Source: Lactonifactor longoviformis DSM 17459 (GTDB taxonomy: Bacteria > Bacillota > Clostridia > Lachnospirales > Lachnospiraceae). Taken from it: DNA of 64,000 nucleotides. The stretch lies in the NCBI RefSeq assembly GCF_900129135.1, contig NZ_FQVI01000010.1, positions 62,001-126,000 on the forward strand. Direction: 5' to 3'. The notes beneath the pieces are model-generated. The model saw only the letters and a program-made list of their open reading frames with translations, did no database searches and had not been told where the DNA came from. The position numbers were made by a program, and so were the translations under genes. The first letter of the stretch is position 1, and every line of letters begins with the position of its first letter. Below, piece by piece: positions 34,093-43,412 of the stretch.

Positions 34093-34121
34093 ATTTTACT
34101 ACACGATAATTCATTATTCAA
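34093..34121 (-). promoter_or_regulatory. Promoter of the REC-kinase gene
   Basis: On the minus strand TTGAAT and TAAAAT are separated by 17 bases, with the -10 box 53 bases upstream of the start codon. Confidence 0.5.
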
Positions 34122-34139
34122 GAAAAGGGTGGATGGAAA

Positions 34140-36608
34140 ATGAAGGCGTACAAAATAAGCCAGAAAAAACTGAATTGTATATGGGTGCCGCTGATGGTTT
34201 TCATGATCTTTTTCATGGCCGTAGGGACCTGGAATCTGAAGAAGGCGGCATCCGTACAGCAGGATATCCAGGAGCGGCGCCTTTTGTGCGGGGAGCTGTG
34301 CGATGATCTGGAAGCGGCTGCTGATTATTTGTCTGAGCAGGCGAGAAATTACGTAATAACCGGGAATCCGGATTGTCTTAAGGGGCATTGGGAGGAGGTC
34401 CATACCGGGAAGCGCAGGGAAGAAGCTTTTGTGAAGCTGGAAAGGGTGGGGATATCAGAAGAGCGAGTCCGGCTATTGAGATCTGCAAAAAATTATTCAG
34501 ACTTGCTGATTTATTTAGAAACCCGTGCGATGTGCCTTGCGTCAGATGCCTCTGCCTTAACAGAGACCGCACTGTCTCCGGAGGTGGAAGGATACATACT
34601 GAATACCGTTGAAAAATCTATGAGTCCTGAGGAGAGACATATGGCTGCAGTAGAGCTTTTGTTCGGGAAAGAATATCTATCTGAGAAAGAAGTGATCGGA
34701 CAGTACACCAGACAATTTCTGAGACAGGCGGAAGAGGAATTGGATGGAGATTTGGAGCGGGCAGATAAAGGTGTTTCCCGGGCATTAACACTGCAATGGT
34801 CTCTACAAGCCGCAGCTGTTGTGGTATTCCTGCTCATGATACTCTCCTATTATCGGCTTGTGATCCGTCCGGTCATGCGTTACCATAGCTGTCTGGGCGA
34901 AAAAGACAGGGAGCCTCTGGTACCATTCGGGATTCGGGAAATCCACAAACTTGGGGAGTCCGTCAATCAGGCGCTGAAGGCAAAAGATGACTTTCTTGCG
35001 TCAGTGAGCCATGAAATCCGGACACCTTTAAACTCCGTGATTGGATACGAAACTCTACTGGAGCAGACCAGGCTTGACCGGGCACAGAAGGAGTATGTGT
35101 CCTGTATGAAGTATGCCTCCCGGCATCTTATGGAAATGGTAAGCCATCTTTTGGATTATGCCAGGCTGAAAAATACCGGGCAGAGGCTTATTTGCAAAGA
35201 GTGGACGTCAGAAAGTCTTCTGCTATATCTGGAGCACGGCTTTGGGCATCTGGCAGCAGAGAAGAAACTGGAATTTATGCTCCGGACAGAAGGAAATATC
35301 CCGCCTGTCCTCATAGGGGACGAGGGTAAGGTTCGTCAAATTGCCGCCAATCTGGTTTCCAATGCAGTCAAGTTTACAGAGAAAGGCAGTGTCGAAGTCA
35401 CGCTGTCCTGGAAAAGGAAGCCGGATGATACCAAAGAGGGGAGTCTGTTTCTGGTTGTGAAGGACACCGGACCCGGGATCCGATCCAGGGATTTGGAACG
35501 GATTTTTGAACCTTTTGAACAGGCAGGTGATGCAGGGACCGGGCAGTATGGGGGAACCGGACTGGGGCTTCCCATAAGCCGCAGCCTGGCAGGCCTGATG
35601 GGCGGCAGGGTAAGAGCGGACAGTACAGGGACGGGCAGTACCTTTACCGCAGAACTGCCCTTACAAGAAGGGACAGGCGGGAGAAAGGGGGCCGTTCCTG
35701 TCCCGGCAGGCAGACATGTCCTCCTGGTGGAGGACAATCAGGTGAATCAGACTATGCAGACCCGGCTGCTGTATTCTTTGGGGCTGTCTGTGGTGGCGGC
35801 TTCCCATGGGGAAGAAGCAGTAGCGTTATATAAAAAGGGAACCTATGATTTGATCCTTATGGACCTGCGTATGCCTGTTATGGACGGCTATGAGGCGGCA
35901 GAAAAGATACGTGCCTGTGAGAAGGAGAAAGGGATTCATACCCACATCATTGCCCTGACCGCAGATGGAGAGGAAATGGTAAGGGAGAAAGTGAAAAAAG
36001 CCGGGATGGATGACATACTGGTGAAGCCGATAACCCTTGATGCACTAAAGGAGGCAGCCGGTAAATTTGTGGATTTGGGAAAGACAGCAGAGGAAGAGAC
36101 AGAGAAAGTAAAGCAAGAACTGCTCCACATCTACTGTCTGGAACATGCGGAGGATTTCCATACCCTTGCAGATGATATTGAAGAGGGAAAATCGAAAGAG
36201 GCTGCGGAGCTGCTCCATAAGCTGAAAGGAGCATCGGCAGCCGTGGGGGCGGAAGATATCCATGCAGCGTGCTGTACCATGGAAGACCGCCTGAAAAATT
36301 CCGGAACACAGGGACTGATAAATATGGCCCGGGAGATGGAGAGAAAATTTGCGGCATGGAAACAGATTGATCAGAAGATGCAGGGGGAGTACGGTACTGT
36401 TAAACAAATATATGCAGAAAAAGATACGGCCGAGCAGATAAAAAAATGGAGACAGCTCGCAGCCAGGGGAGAATTTAAAGCCCTGGAACAATGGAAAGAG
36501 AACCGTCCTGCTTTTGCCGCTTATCTGGGATGGAGGAAAACCGAAGCAGTGGAGACGGCTCTGAATCGATACGATTATCAGAATGCACTGGAGCTTTTGG
36601 ATGAGTGA
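34140..36608 (+). CDS. Membrane hybrid sensor histidine kinase with REC and HPt domains
   Basis: 822 residues. Two membrane helices (about 12-28 and 222-243) bracket a helical extracellular sensor region of about 190 residues that resembles four-helix-bundle sensors. The kinase core has SVSHEIRTPLNSV near residue 290, NLVSNAVKFTE and DTGPGIRSRD; a receiver domain has LLVEDNQVNQ and LILMDLRMPVMDG near residue 580; a C-terminal HPt domain has LLHKLKGASAA near residue 695. Together these allow a full phosphorelay. It is followed by a response regulator and the urea transporter, so it probably senses nitrogen status or urea; that is inference from position. Confidence 0.88.
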   Translation: MKAYKISQKKLNCIWVPLMVFMIFFMAVGTWNLKKAASVQQDIQERRLLCGELCDDLEAAADYLSEQARNYVITGNPDCLKGHWEEVHTGKRREEAFVKLERVGISEERVRLLRSAKNYSDLLIYLETRAMCLASDASALTETALSPEVEGYILNTVEKSMSPEERHMAAVELLFGKEYLSEKEVIGQYTRQFLRQAEEELDGDLERADKGVSRALTLQWSLQAAAVVVFLLMILSYYRLVIRPVMRYHSCLGEKDREPLVPFGIREIHKLGESVNQALKAKDDFLASVSHEIRTPLNSVIGYETLLEQTRLDRAQKEYVSCMKYASRHLMEMVSHLLDYARLKNTGQRLICKEWTSESLLLYLEHGFGHLAAEKKLEFMLRTEGNIPPVLIGDEGKVRQIAANLVSNAVKFTEKGSVEVTLSWKRKPDDTKEGSLFLVVKDTGPGIRSRDLERIFEPFEQAGDAGTGQYGGTGLGLPISRSLAGLMGGRVRADSTGTGSTFTAELPLQEGTGGRKGAVPVPAGRHVLLVEDNQVNQTMQTRLLYSLGLSVVAASHGEEAVALYKKGTYDLILMDLRMPVMDGYEAAEKIRACEKEKGIHTHIIALTADGEEMVREKVKKAGMDDILVKPITLDALKEAAGKFVDLGKTAEEETEKVKQELLHIYCLEHAEDFHTLADDIEEGKSKEAAELLHKLKGASAAVGAEDIHAACCTMEDRLKNSGTQGLINMAREMERKFAAWKQIDQKMQGEYGTVKQIYAEKDTAEQIKKWRQLAARGEFKALEQWKENRPAFAAYLGWRKTEAVETALNRYDYQNALELLDE

Positions 36609-36622
36609 TAGGGGGAATGGCC

Positions 36623-37615
36623 ATGTATCAAATTCTGTTTGTGGAAGACGATGAGGATATCCTGTTCCTGATATCCCGGTATAAACTCTGGAGACAGGGG
36701 CAGTACCGGATCGCCGGGACTGCCGCCAACGGAAGGGAGGCGCTGGATAAACTGGCAGCTGCTCATTATGACCTTTTGATCACGGATATTCGTATGCCTG
36801 TCATGGACGGGCTGGAGTTGTGCCGCAGAGTCCGGGAATTGGGATACCGGACCATAGTTATCCTGGCCAGCACCTATCACGACTTTGCGTATGCAAAGGA
36901 GGGGATGCGTCTGGGGGCTGTGGAATACATAGAAAAACCCTTTAGCGAAGAAAAACTGGAAGAGGCCCTGGAACTGGCCGGGCGTTTCCTGGGTGGGAAT
37001 ACGCTGGAGGATGAAATCTATGACCGTCTGATGCACCAGAACCATACTGCGCAGCAAATGGCCGGGTATTTAACCGGACAGCTGCAGGCTGTGTTCCCGG
37101 ATAATCCGCTTATGGACCGGCAAGAAGCAGCGGCCGTCCTGCAGGGGGTTTACGCAAAACTGGTAAAGCGGGCGCCCTGGCTGGAGCTAATGGGCGGTGT
37201 GGACATCTACATCGGGGAAAATATACCAGAGGACACCAGCAGGGTATTACAGGAATATTTGAATATCGTGAACCGGTATCAGCTAAGGGAACCGGATCCG
37301 GTGGTACAGAAGATGGTGACCATTCTAAAACATAACATATGCCGTCCCCGGCTGTTGGATTACCTGTCAGAGCAGATGGAGCTCAGTAAGGATTATATGG
37401 GGAAACGGTTCCGAAGCATAGTCGGAATCACCATTTCCGAGTATTGCACACGCCTCAAAATGGAACAGGCAAAGGCGATGCTGACAGGGACCACGAAGAA
37501 AGTTTACGAAATAAGCAGAGAGCTGGGATATACCACCGTGGACTATTTTACCGGGTTATTTAAAAGCTATACGGGAGTTACACCAACCACGTATCGGAAC
37601 AGTAAAACAGGATAA
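36623..37615 (+). CDS. Response regulator with AraC-type DNA-binding domain
   Basis: 330 residues. The receiver domain shows FVEDDEDILFLI, phosphoacceptor in LLITDIRMPVMDG near residue 54 and EYIEKPF. The C-terminal 100 residues are an AraC/XylS helix-turn-helix pair (LLDYLSEQMELSKDYMGKRFR and VYEISRELGYTTVDYFTGLFKSYTGVTPTTYR). GTG and ATG codons exist 18 and 6 bases earlier, but GGGGG is correctly spaced only for this ATG. It likely receives phosphate from the hybrid kinase just upstream and controls the urea genes downstream. Confidence 0.88.
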   Translation: MYQILFVEDDEDILFLISRYKLWRQGQYRIAGTAANGREALDKLAAAHYDLLITDIRMPVMDGLELCRRVRELGYRTIVILASTYHDFAYAKEGMRLGAVEYIEKPFSEEKLEEALELAGRFLGGNTLEDEIYDRLMHQNHTAQQMAGYLTGQLQAVFPDNPLMDRQEAAAVLQGVYAKLVKRAPWLELMGGVDIYIGENIPEDTSRVLQEYLNIVNRYQLREPDPVVQKMVTILKHNICRPRLLDYLSEQMELSKDYMGKRFRSIVGITISEYCTRLKMEQAKAMLTGTTKKVYEISRELGYTTVDYFTGLFKSYTGVTPTTYRNSKTG

Positions 37616-37713
37616 AAACGGAATTCTTGGGTATAAAACCGGATTACTATGGTTTATTATTTTTTCCATATCCATTATGATTATTATATATTCAATTAGA
37701 AAAACCGGTGGAC

Positions 37714-37757
37714 AAAGCTGTCATATCCCATTGTGGGAAATGGCGGCTTTCCTTTTT
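37714..37757 (+). terminator. Terminator or attenuator ahead of the urea operon
   Basis: A 17-bp stem (AAAGCTGTCATATCCCA with TGGGAAATGGCGGCTTT, two G-U pairs and one mismatch), 3-base loop, followed by CCTTTTTG. No clear promoter lies between this hairpin and urtA 75 bases later, so transcription may have to pass it. A weaker CCTGA/TCAGG hairpin with five T follows at about 37783-37808. Confidence 0.65.
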
Positions 37758-37832
37758 GTATAGATACAGAGGGGAAACCATCCTGAGGACAAGACAGTCA
37801 GGTTTTTCAACTTATTTGAGGAGGATGACATT

Positions 37833-39101
37833 ATGAAAAAACGTACATTTGGAGCCATTGTATTATCTGCAGTGCTGGCAGCATCCCTGGCAGGCTGCAG
37901 CGGCGGTGCTATGACAGAGATTACAGACAAGGAAACAAATAAGACAGAGACGGCAAGCGGCAGCGAGGAGGATTCCAAAGATTCCATTAAGGTAGGTATC
38001 CTGCATTCCCTGAGCGGGACGATGGCCATCAGTGAGACCTCTGTCAGAGATGCGGAGCTGCTGGCAATCAAGGAGATCAACGTAGCCGGCGGGGTCTTAG
38101 GAAAGCAGCTCGAGCCGGTTGTGGAGGACGGTGCATCGGATAATGCCACATTTAAGGAGAAAGCAGAGAAGCTGCTCCTCAATGACAAGGTTGCCACGGT
38201 ATTTGGCTGCTGGACTTCAGCCAGCCGCAAGGCAGTCCTGCCAACTTTTGAAAGCAACAACGGACTGCTCTGGTATCCGGTCCAGTATGAAGGGATGGAG
38301 GCTTCCAAAAACATTTTCTATGTAGGAGCGGCGCCTAATCAGCAGATCGTACCTGCGATTGAATATATGAATGAGAATTACGGAAAAAAGGTGTTCCTTC
38401 TGGGTTCTGATTATGTATTTCCACGTACTGCCAATTCCATTGTGAAGAAGCAGGCAGAAGATCTGGGAATGGAGGTAGTTGGCGAGGAATATACACCCAT
38501 GGGACATACGGACTATACCACCATCATCAGCAAGATCCAGGATGTAAAGCCGGATTTCGTATTTAATACACTAAATGGAGATTCCAATGTGGCATTTTTC
38601 AAACAGTATAAAGATGCGGGGCTTACCCCGGATGAGATCCAGACCCTGTCTGTTTCCATCGCGGAGGAGGAGGCCGCAGGCATCGGCGCATCTTACCTGG
38701 AAGGACATCTGGTAGCCTGGAATTATTATCAGACGACGGATACCCCGGAGAATAAAAAATTCGTGGAAGCCTATAAAGCAGAATATGGAGAGGAGCGGGT
38801 GACGGACGATCCCATTGAGGCAGGTTATGATGCCGTTTACCTGTGGGCAGCAGCAGTAGAAAAGGCGGGTACAACGGATGTGGATCAGGTACGGGAAGCC
38901 GCAGGCGGAATTGAATTCAAGGCTCCGGAAGGCACCATAACCATAGACGGAGAGAACCAGCATATGTATAAACCGGTGAGAATCGGAATGGTGAATGGAG
39001 AAGGACTGATTGATGAGGTATGGAGCACAGATGGTCCGGTGAAGCCAGACCCGTATCTGGAAAGCTATGAGTGGGCCAAGGGCTTATCCAACGTCCAGTA
39101 A
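37833..39101 (+). CDS. urtA: Urea ABC transporter substrate-binding lipoprotein
   Basis: 422 residues with a lipoprotein signal (MKKR, hydrophobic core, LAGC at residue 22) and a branched-chain amino-acid type binding fold. The mature start [32 protein letters not shown], the [14 protein letters not shown] segment and [17 protein letters not shown] are characteristic of UrtA. It captures urea outside the cell. It is the first of five urt genes that run straight into the urease genes, which strongly supports urea as ligand. Start follows GAGGAGG. Confidence 0.95.
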   Translation: MKKRTFGAIVLSAVLAASLAGCSGGAMTEITDKETNKTETASGSEEDSKDSIKVGILHSLSGTMAISETSVRDAELLAIKEINVAGGVLGKQLEPVVEDGASDNATFKEKAEKLLLNDKVATVFGCWTSASRKAVLPTFESNNGLLWYPVQYEGMEASKNIFYVGAAPNQQIVPAIEYMNENYGKKVFLLGSDYVFPRTANSIVKKQAEDLGMEVVGEEYTPMGHTDYTTIISKIQDVKPDFVFNTLNGDSNVAFFKQYKDAGLTPDEIQTLSVSIAEEEAAGIGASYLEGHLVAWNYYQTTDTPENKKFVEAYKAEYGEERVTDDPIEAGYDAVYLWAAAVEKAGTTDVDQVREAAGGIEFKAPEGTITIDGENQHMYKPVRIGMVNGEGLIDEVWSTDGPVKPDPYLESYEWAKGLSNVQ

Positions 39102-39133
39102 TTGAAAGAGAAAATTGAGAGGAGGTATCTGGT

Positions 39134-40042
39134 ATGGAATTATTCCTGATGCAGTTGTTCAATGGTATAAGTGTCAGCTCCATCCTTCTGATGGCCGCCC
39201 TTGGCCTTGCAGTAACCTTTGGACTGATGGGCGTTATAAATATGGCCCACGGGGAATTCCTTATGGTTGGAGCCTATACGGCATACATAGTACAGAAATT
39301 GTTCATTGCGTATCTGCCGGCCGGTGTATTTGATGCATACTGCATTGTGGCAATCCTGTTGTCCTTTCTGGTGGCAGCAGTTCTGGGATTTATCCTGGAG
39401 CGTCTGGTGATCCGCAGGCTTTATGGGAGGGCGGCGGACAGCCTGCTGGTCACCTGGGGAATCAGCCTGATTCTCCAGCAGGCAGCCAGAAGTATTTTCG
39501 GCTCCCCAAATGTGGGAGTGAAGGCACCGTCGTTTTTGGAGAAAAGTCTAAGGATTCACGGCATGCTGTCTCTTCCCTATAAGAGGATCTTTATCCTTAT
39601 CCTTGCCGTATTCTGCCTTTTCGGCGTGTATTGGCTGATGTACCGGACCAGACAGGGAAGGAACATCCGGGCAGTCATGCAGAACCGGGATATGGCAGCG
39701 GCATTAGGTGTCAACACCGGACGGATTGACTCGGCGACCTTTGCCATCGGATCCGGGCTGGCCGGACTTGCGGGGTGTGCCCTCACCTGGATCGGTGCCA
39801 TAGGCCCTACACTTGGCACGAATTACATCGTAGATACCTTTATGACCGTTGTGGTAGGCGGGGCAGGAAGTCTGCTGGGTTCTGTCTTCGGAGCCGGATT
39901 TATCGGGATCGGAGGCACAGCCTTTGAATTCTTCACCACAGCCTCCATAGGCAAGGTGCTTATCTTCTTATGTGTCATTCTGCTTCTCCAGTTTCGGCCA
40001 AAGGGAATTTTCGCAGTGAAAAATAGGGCGCTTGAGGACTGA
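39134..40042 (+). CDS. urtB: Urea ABC transporter permease
   Basis: 302 residues, LivH-type permease with about eight membrane segments. LGLAVTFGLMGVINMAHGEFLMVGAY near the N-terminus and VVGGAGSLLGSVFGAGFIGIG near residue 235 are family motifs. Pairs with UrtC to form the channel. It has the compact form without the long N-terminal extracytoplasmic extension of some UrtB proteins. Confidence 0.93.
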   Translation: MELFLMQLFNGISVSSILLMAALGLAVTFGLMGVINMAHGEFLMVGAYTAYIVQKLFIAYLPAGVFDAYCIVAILLSFLVAAVLGFILERLVIRRLYGRAADSLLVTWGISLILQQAARSIFGSPNVGVKAPSFLEKSLRIHGMLSLPYKRIFILILAVFCLFGVYWLMYRTRQGRNIRAVMQNRDMAAALGVNTGRIDSATFAIGSGLAGLAGCALTWIGAIGPTLGTNYIVDTFMTVVVGGAGSLLGSVFGAGFIGIGGTAFEFFTTASIGKVLIFLCVILLLQFRPKGIFAVKNRALED

Positions 40043-40064
40043 TTTGTAAAAAAGGAGTGTGAAT

Positions 40065-41171
40065 ATGAAGACAATGAAAAAAATCAAGGGGACGACGATC
40101 CTGGCAGCGGTCATCTTTCTGCTGCTGGCAGCCCTGCCTTTCTATATGCCCATGTTCCGTGTCAGCCTCTTTGGGAAATATATGTGCTTTGCCATCATTG
40201 CCCTGGGGCTGGATATGATCTGGGGCTATACCGGCATCCTGAGTCTGGGACATGGGGTTTATTTCGGACTGGGAGCTTACTGTATGGCCATGTACCTGAA
40301 ATTAGAAGCGGCCGGGGGAAACCTGCCGGATTTTATGTCCTGGAGCGGGCTTGACCGCCTGCCTGCGGCTTGGGTACCTTTCGGGAATCCCGTATTTGCA
40401 GTGGCGATGGCAGTGGCGGTACCGGTACTGTTGGCGGTGATTATCGGATATCTGACCTTTACGAACAAGATCCGCGGCGTGTATTTCTCCATCCTTTCTC
40501 AGGCGATGGCAATGATTATGGGCACCCTGCTGATCGGAAGCCAGGCATTTACCGGGGGTTCTAACGGGCTTACTGACTTTAAGACCATATTCGGGCAGGA
40601 TATCCATGCACCTGTGACGAAAATCGTTATGTTTTATGTGACCCTGCTTGTACTGGTGCTGCTTTTTGCCCTGTGCCGGTTCCTGACAGGCAGACGGGTG
40701 GGAAAAGTATTGATCGCTATCCGCGACGGAGAGAACCGGGCGGGTTTTGCCGGATATAATACAGCAAACTATAAGGTGTTTGTCTATGCCTTGTCGGCTT
40801 TTATGGCAGGAATCGCCGGAGCCCTTTACGTAGGGCAGGTGGGGATCATATCCCCGGCGGAGGTGGGAGTAGTCCCCTCTGTGGAGATGATCATCTGGGT
40901 AGCTATCGGCGGCAAGGGGACCCTCATCGGCCCTGTTTTGGGTGCGCTGGCAGTAAACAGCCTGAAGACAACAGCCAGTGAAAATTTTCCGGAGCTTTGG
41001 TCCTACTTCATCGGAGTCCTGTTTGTAGTGGTGATCCTCTGGCTTCCGGGAGGCGTGATATCCCTGAAGGAGATCCCGGGTAAGATACGGGCAAAGTTAA
41101 GGCTGCACAGGGAGGAGACCTCCTCCGCAGAAGAGAAGATTCCGGATAAGACTGCTGTAAGGAGCAAATAA
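40065..41171 (+). CDS. urtC: Urea ABC transporter permease
   Basis: 368 residues, LivM-type permease with about nine to ten membrane segments, DMIWGYTGILSLGHGVYFGLGAY near residue 50 and MIIWVAIGGKGTLIGPVLGALAVN near residue 275. The C-terminal tail is charged and cytoplasmic. A GTG six bases earlier is in frame, but AAGGAG is better spaced for this ATG. Confidence 0.93.
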   Translation: MKTMKKIKGTTILAAVIFLLLAALPFYMPMFRVSLFGKYMCFAIIALGLDMIWGYTGILSLGHGVYFGLGAYCMAMYLKLEAAGGNLPDFMSWSGLDRLPAAWVPFGNPVFAVAMAVAVPVLLAVIIGYLTFTNKIRGVYFSILSQAMAMIMGTLLIGSQAFTGGSNGLTDFKTIFGQDIHAPVTKIVMFYVTLLVLVLLFALCRFLTGRRVGKVLIAIRDGENRAGFAGYNTANYKVFVYALSAFMAGIAGALYVGQVGIISPAEVGVVPSVEMIIWVAIGGKGTLIGPVLGALAVNSLKTTASENFPELWSYFIGVLFVVVILWLPGGVISLKEIPGKIRAKLRLHREETSSAEEKIPDKTAVRSK

Positions 41172-41196
41172 AAGAGTCAGAATGGAGGGATTTAAG

Positions 41197-41979
41197 ATGG
41201 AACAGCTCATGGAGAGAATGGATACAGGAGTTACACCTGTTCTGGATATTGAGGATGTCAGCATACAGTTTGGTGATTTTAAAGCGATCAAAGACGTATC
41301 TACATCCATCGGGAAAAACGAGATCCGATTCTTTATCGGCCCTAACGGCGCGGGAAAGACGACGATCCTGGACGCGATCTGCGGCAAGAATAAGGTATCA
41401 GACGGGAAGATCGTGTTTCACGGGGATTCCGGGGATCGGGATGTGACGAGAATGAAAGAGTATGCGATCTCAGATCTGGGAATCGGAAGGAAATTCCAGG
41501 CTCCCAGTGTCTTTGGGGGGATTACCATTGATGAGAACATGGAACTGGCTGTTGCCAGAAAACATTCCATTTATTCTACCACATTCTTAAAGCTGTCAAA
41601 GGAAAAAAGGGAATATATGAATCATATTCTGGAGTTCATCGGACTCAAGGATAAACGTTTTCAATACCCGTCAAGTCTTTCCCACGGGGAAAAGCAATGG
41701 CTGGAGATCGGGATGCTTATGGCGGCAAGACCAAAGCTCATGCTGCTGGATGAGCCTGTTGCGGGCATGGGACGAAGGGAAACAGAAAAAACAGCTGAGA
41801 TGCTGAAGAATATTAAGAAGGAGTGTTCCATCATAGTGGTGGAGCATGACATGCAGTTTGCTAAGGATGTCTCAGATACCGTGACCGTCTTCCATGAGGG
41901 GACGGTGCTGGACGAGGGCACGATGGAGACGGTACAGCAGAACCAGCAGGTCATTGACGTTTATTTAGGAAGAGGCTGA
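41197..41979 (+). CDS. urtD: Urea ABC transporter ATP-binding protein
   Basis: 260 residues, LivG-type ATPase. Walker A GPNGAGKTTILD near residue 47, signature SLSHGEKQWLEIG (the UrtD form of LSGGQ) near 155, Walker B LMLLDEPVAGMG near 175 and VEHDM after it. The frame extends five codons upstream, but GGAGG stands eight bases before this ATG. Confidence 0.94.
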   Translation: MEQLMERMDTGVTPVLDIEDVSIQFGDFKAIKDVSTSIGKNEIRFFIGPNGAGKTTILDAICGKNKVSDGKIVFHGDSGDRDVTRMKEYAISDLGIGRKFQAPSVFGGITIDENMELAVARKHSIYSTTFLKLSKEKREYMNHILEFIGLKDKRFQYPSSLSHGEKQWLEIGMLMAARPKLMLLDEPVAGMGRRETEKTAEMLKNIKKECSIIVVEHDMQFAKDVSDTVTVFHEGTVLDEGTMETVQQNQQVIDVYLGRG

Positions 41980-41993
41980 GAGGAGGCAGGAGA

Positions 41994-42680
41994 ATGTTTC
42001 AACTAGAAGGGCTATACGCAACCTACGGAGAGGGGATGGTCCTGCGCCATGTGGATTTAGAAGCGCCGAAGGGGCGAATCACTTCTTTAGTCGGGCGGAA
42101 CGGAGCCGGCAAAACGACTACACTGAGGGCGGTTATGGGACTGGTGAAGACGCCGCAGGGGAAGATTAGTTTAGACGGGCGTGAGCTGCAGAAGCTACCC
42201 GTATATGAGCGGGCGAAGCGTGGAATCGGCTATGTGCCGCAGGGAAGGGAGATATTTCCGCAGCTCACCGTGGAAGAAAACATCCTCCTGGGTCTGGAAG
42301 CCGGAAATGGGAAGGGCGTAATTCCGGATTTTATTTTTGAAACCTTTCCCATATTGCAGGAGTTTCTGCACCGCAAAGGCGGGGATCTGTCCGGCGGACA
42401 GCAGCAGCAGCTTGCAATTGCCCGCGCGGTAGTATCCGGACCTAAGATCCTGATCCTGGACGAACCCACCGAGGGGATACAGCCTTCTGTAATTCAGGAA
42501 ATCGGGCGGGTTATCACAGAACTGAAGTCTAAGATGGCCGTGCTGATCGTAGAACAGTATCTGGAATTTGTCCTGGATATCGCAGATTACTGTTATGTCA
42601 TGGAGAACGGCAGAATCATCATGGATGGGGAGCCGGAATGTTTAGACCAGGACCGCCTGCAGGCTACTATGTCACTTTAA
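41994..42680 (+). CDS. urtE: Urea ABC transporter ATP-binding protein
   Basis: 228 residues, LivF-type ATPase with Walker A GRNGAGKTTTLR near residue 36, signature LSGGQQQQLAIARA near 131 and Walker B ILILDEPTEGIQPS near 152 (the GIQPS ending is typical of UrtE). Spacing of 14 bases after urtD and 15 before the urease genes makes one operon. Confidence 0.95.
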   Translation: MFQLEGLYATYGEGMVLRHVDLEAPKGRITSLVGRNGAGKTTTLRAVMGLVKTPQGKISLDGRELQKLPVYERAKRGIGYVPQGREIFPQLTVEENILLGLEAGNGKGVIPDFIFETFPILQEFLHRKGGDLSGGQQQQLAIARAVVSGPKILILDEPTEGIQPSVIQEIGRVITELKSKMAVLIVEQYLEFVLDIADYCYVMENGRIIMDGEPECLDQDRLQATMSL

Positions 42681-42695
42681 GGGGGAGGACCGGGG

Positions 42696-43412
42696 ATGAA
42701 ACTGACACCAAAGGAACAGGAAAAACTGATGCTGCATATGGCCGGAGAGCTGGCAGCACAGAGAAAAAACAGGGGATTGAAACTTAATTATACAGAAGCG
42801 GTGGCTTATATAAGCTCTCGGCTTCTGGAAATGGCAAGGGACGGAAAGTCCGTAGTGGAGCTGATGGAACTGGGACGGCAGCTTCTGACAGAAGCGGATG
42901 TGATGGACGGCGTGAGTCCGGTACTTGGTTCCGTCCAGGTAGAAGCAACTTTTCCGGATGGGACCAAGCTGGTGACAGTCCACGATCCCATACAGCCCAA
43001 AGAGGGGTATGAAAGCGCTCCGTGTCATTTTTTGCAGCCGGGAGAAATCATGCCCCAGGACAGGGACATTATATTGAATCAGGGGAGGAAGACGAAACAG
43101 ATACCGGTTGCCAATACGGGGGACCGACCAATTCAGGTTGGCTCCCATTTTCACTTTTTCGAGGTGAACCGTCTGCTGGTGTTTGACCGGCCGGAGGCAT
43201 TTGGATACCGTCTGGATATCCCTTCCGGAACCTCGGTACGGTTTGAACCGGGAGAGGAGAAGTGCGTTAATCTGGTTGAGCTCGGCGGCAGGAAGACTGT
43301 CTACGGCTGCAATGACTTAACACAGGGAAGGACGGACTCCAAAGGGCTGGAACAGGCGATGGAGCGGGCGGCCGGAAAATCCATGCTTCAGGATGAGGAG
43401 GTGAGAGGATGA
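42696..43412 (+). CDS. Urease gamma-beta fusion subunit
   Basis: 238 residues joining UreA (gamma, residues 1 to about 100: [36 protein letters not shown]) and UreB (beta, from about residue 107: [34 protein letters not shown]). Most bacteria encode these separately; the fusion and even the length match Helicobacter UreA. The protein forms the structural part of the urease holoenzyme with UreC. Its stop overlaps the ureC start by four bases. Confidence 0.95.
   Translation: MKLTPKEQEKLMLHMAGELAAQRKNRGLKLNYTEAVAYISSRLLEMARDGKSVVELMELGRQLLTEADVMDGVSPVLGSVQVEATFPDGTKLVTVHDPIQPKEGYESAPCHFLQPGEIMPQDRDIILNQGRKTKQIPVANTGDRPIQVGSHFHFFEVNRLLVFDRPEAFGYRLDIPSGTSVRFEPGEEKCVNLVELGGRKTVYGCNDLTQGRTDSKGLEQAMERAAGKSMLQDEEVRG

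Noticed and set aside
37616-37832. Guanidine-type riboswitch before the urea operon
   Set aside because: The conserved loop sequences of known guanidine riboswitches were not found; only simple hairpins are seen.
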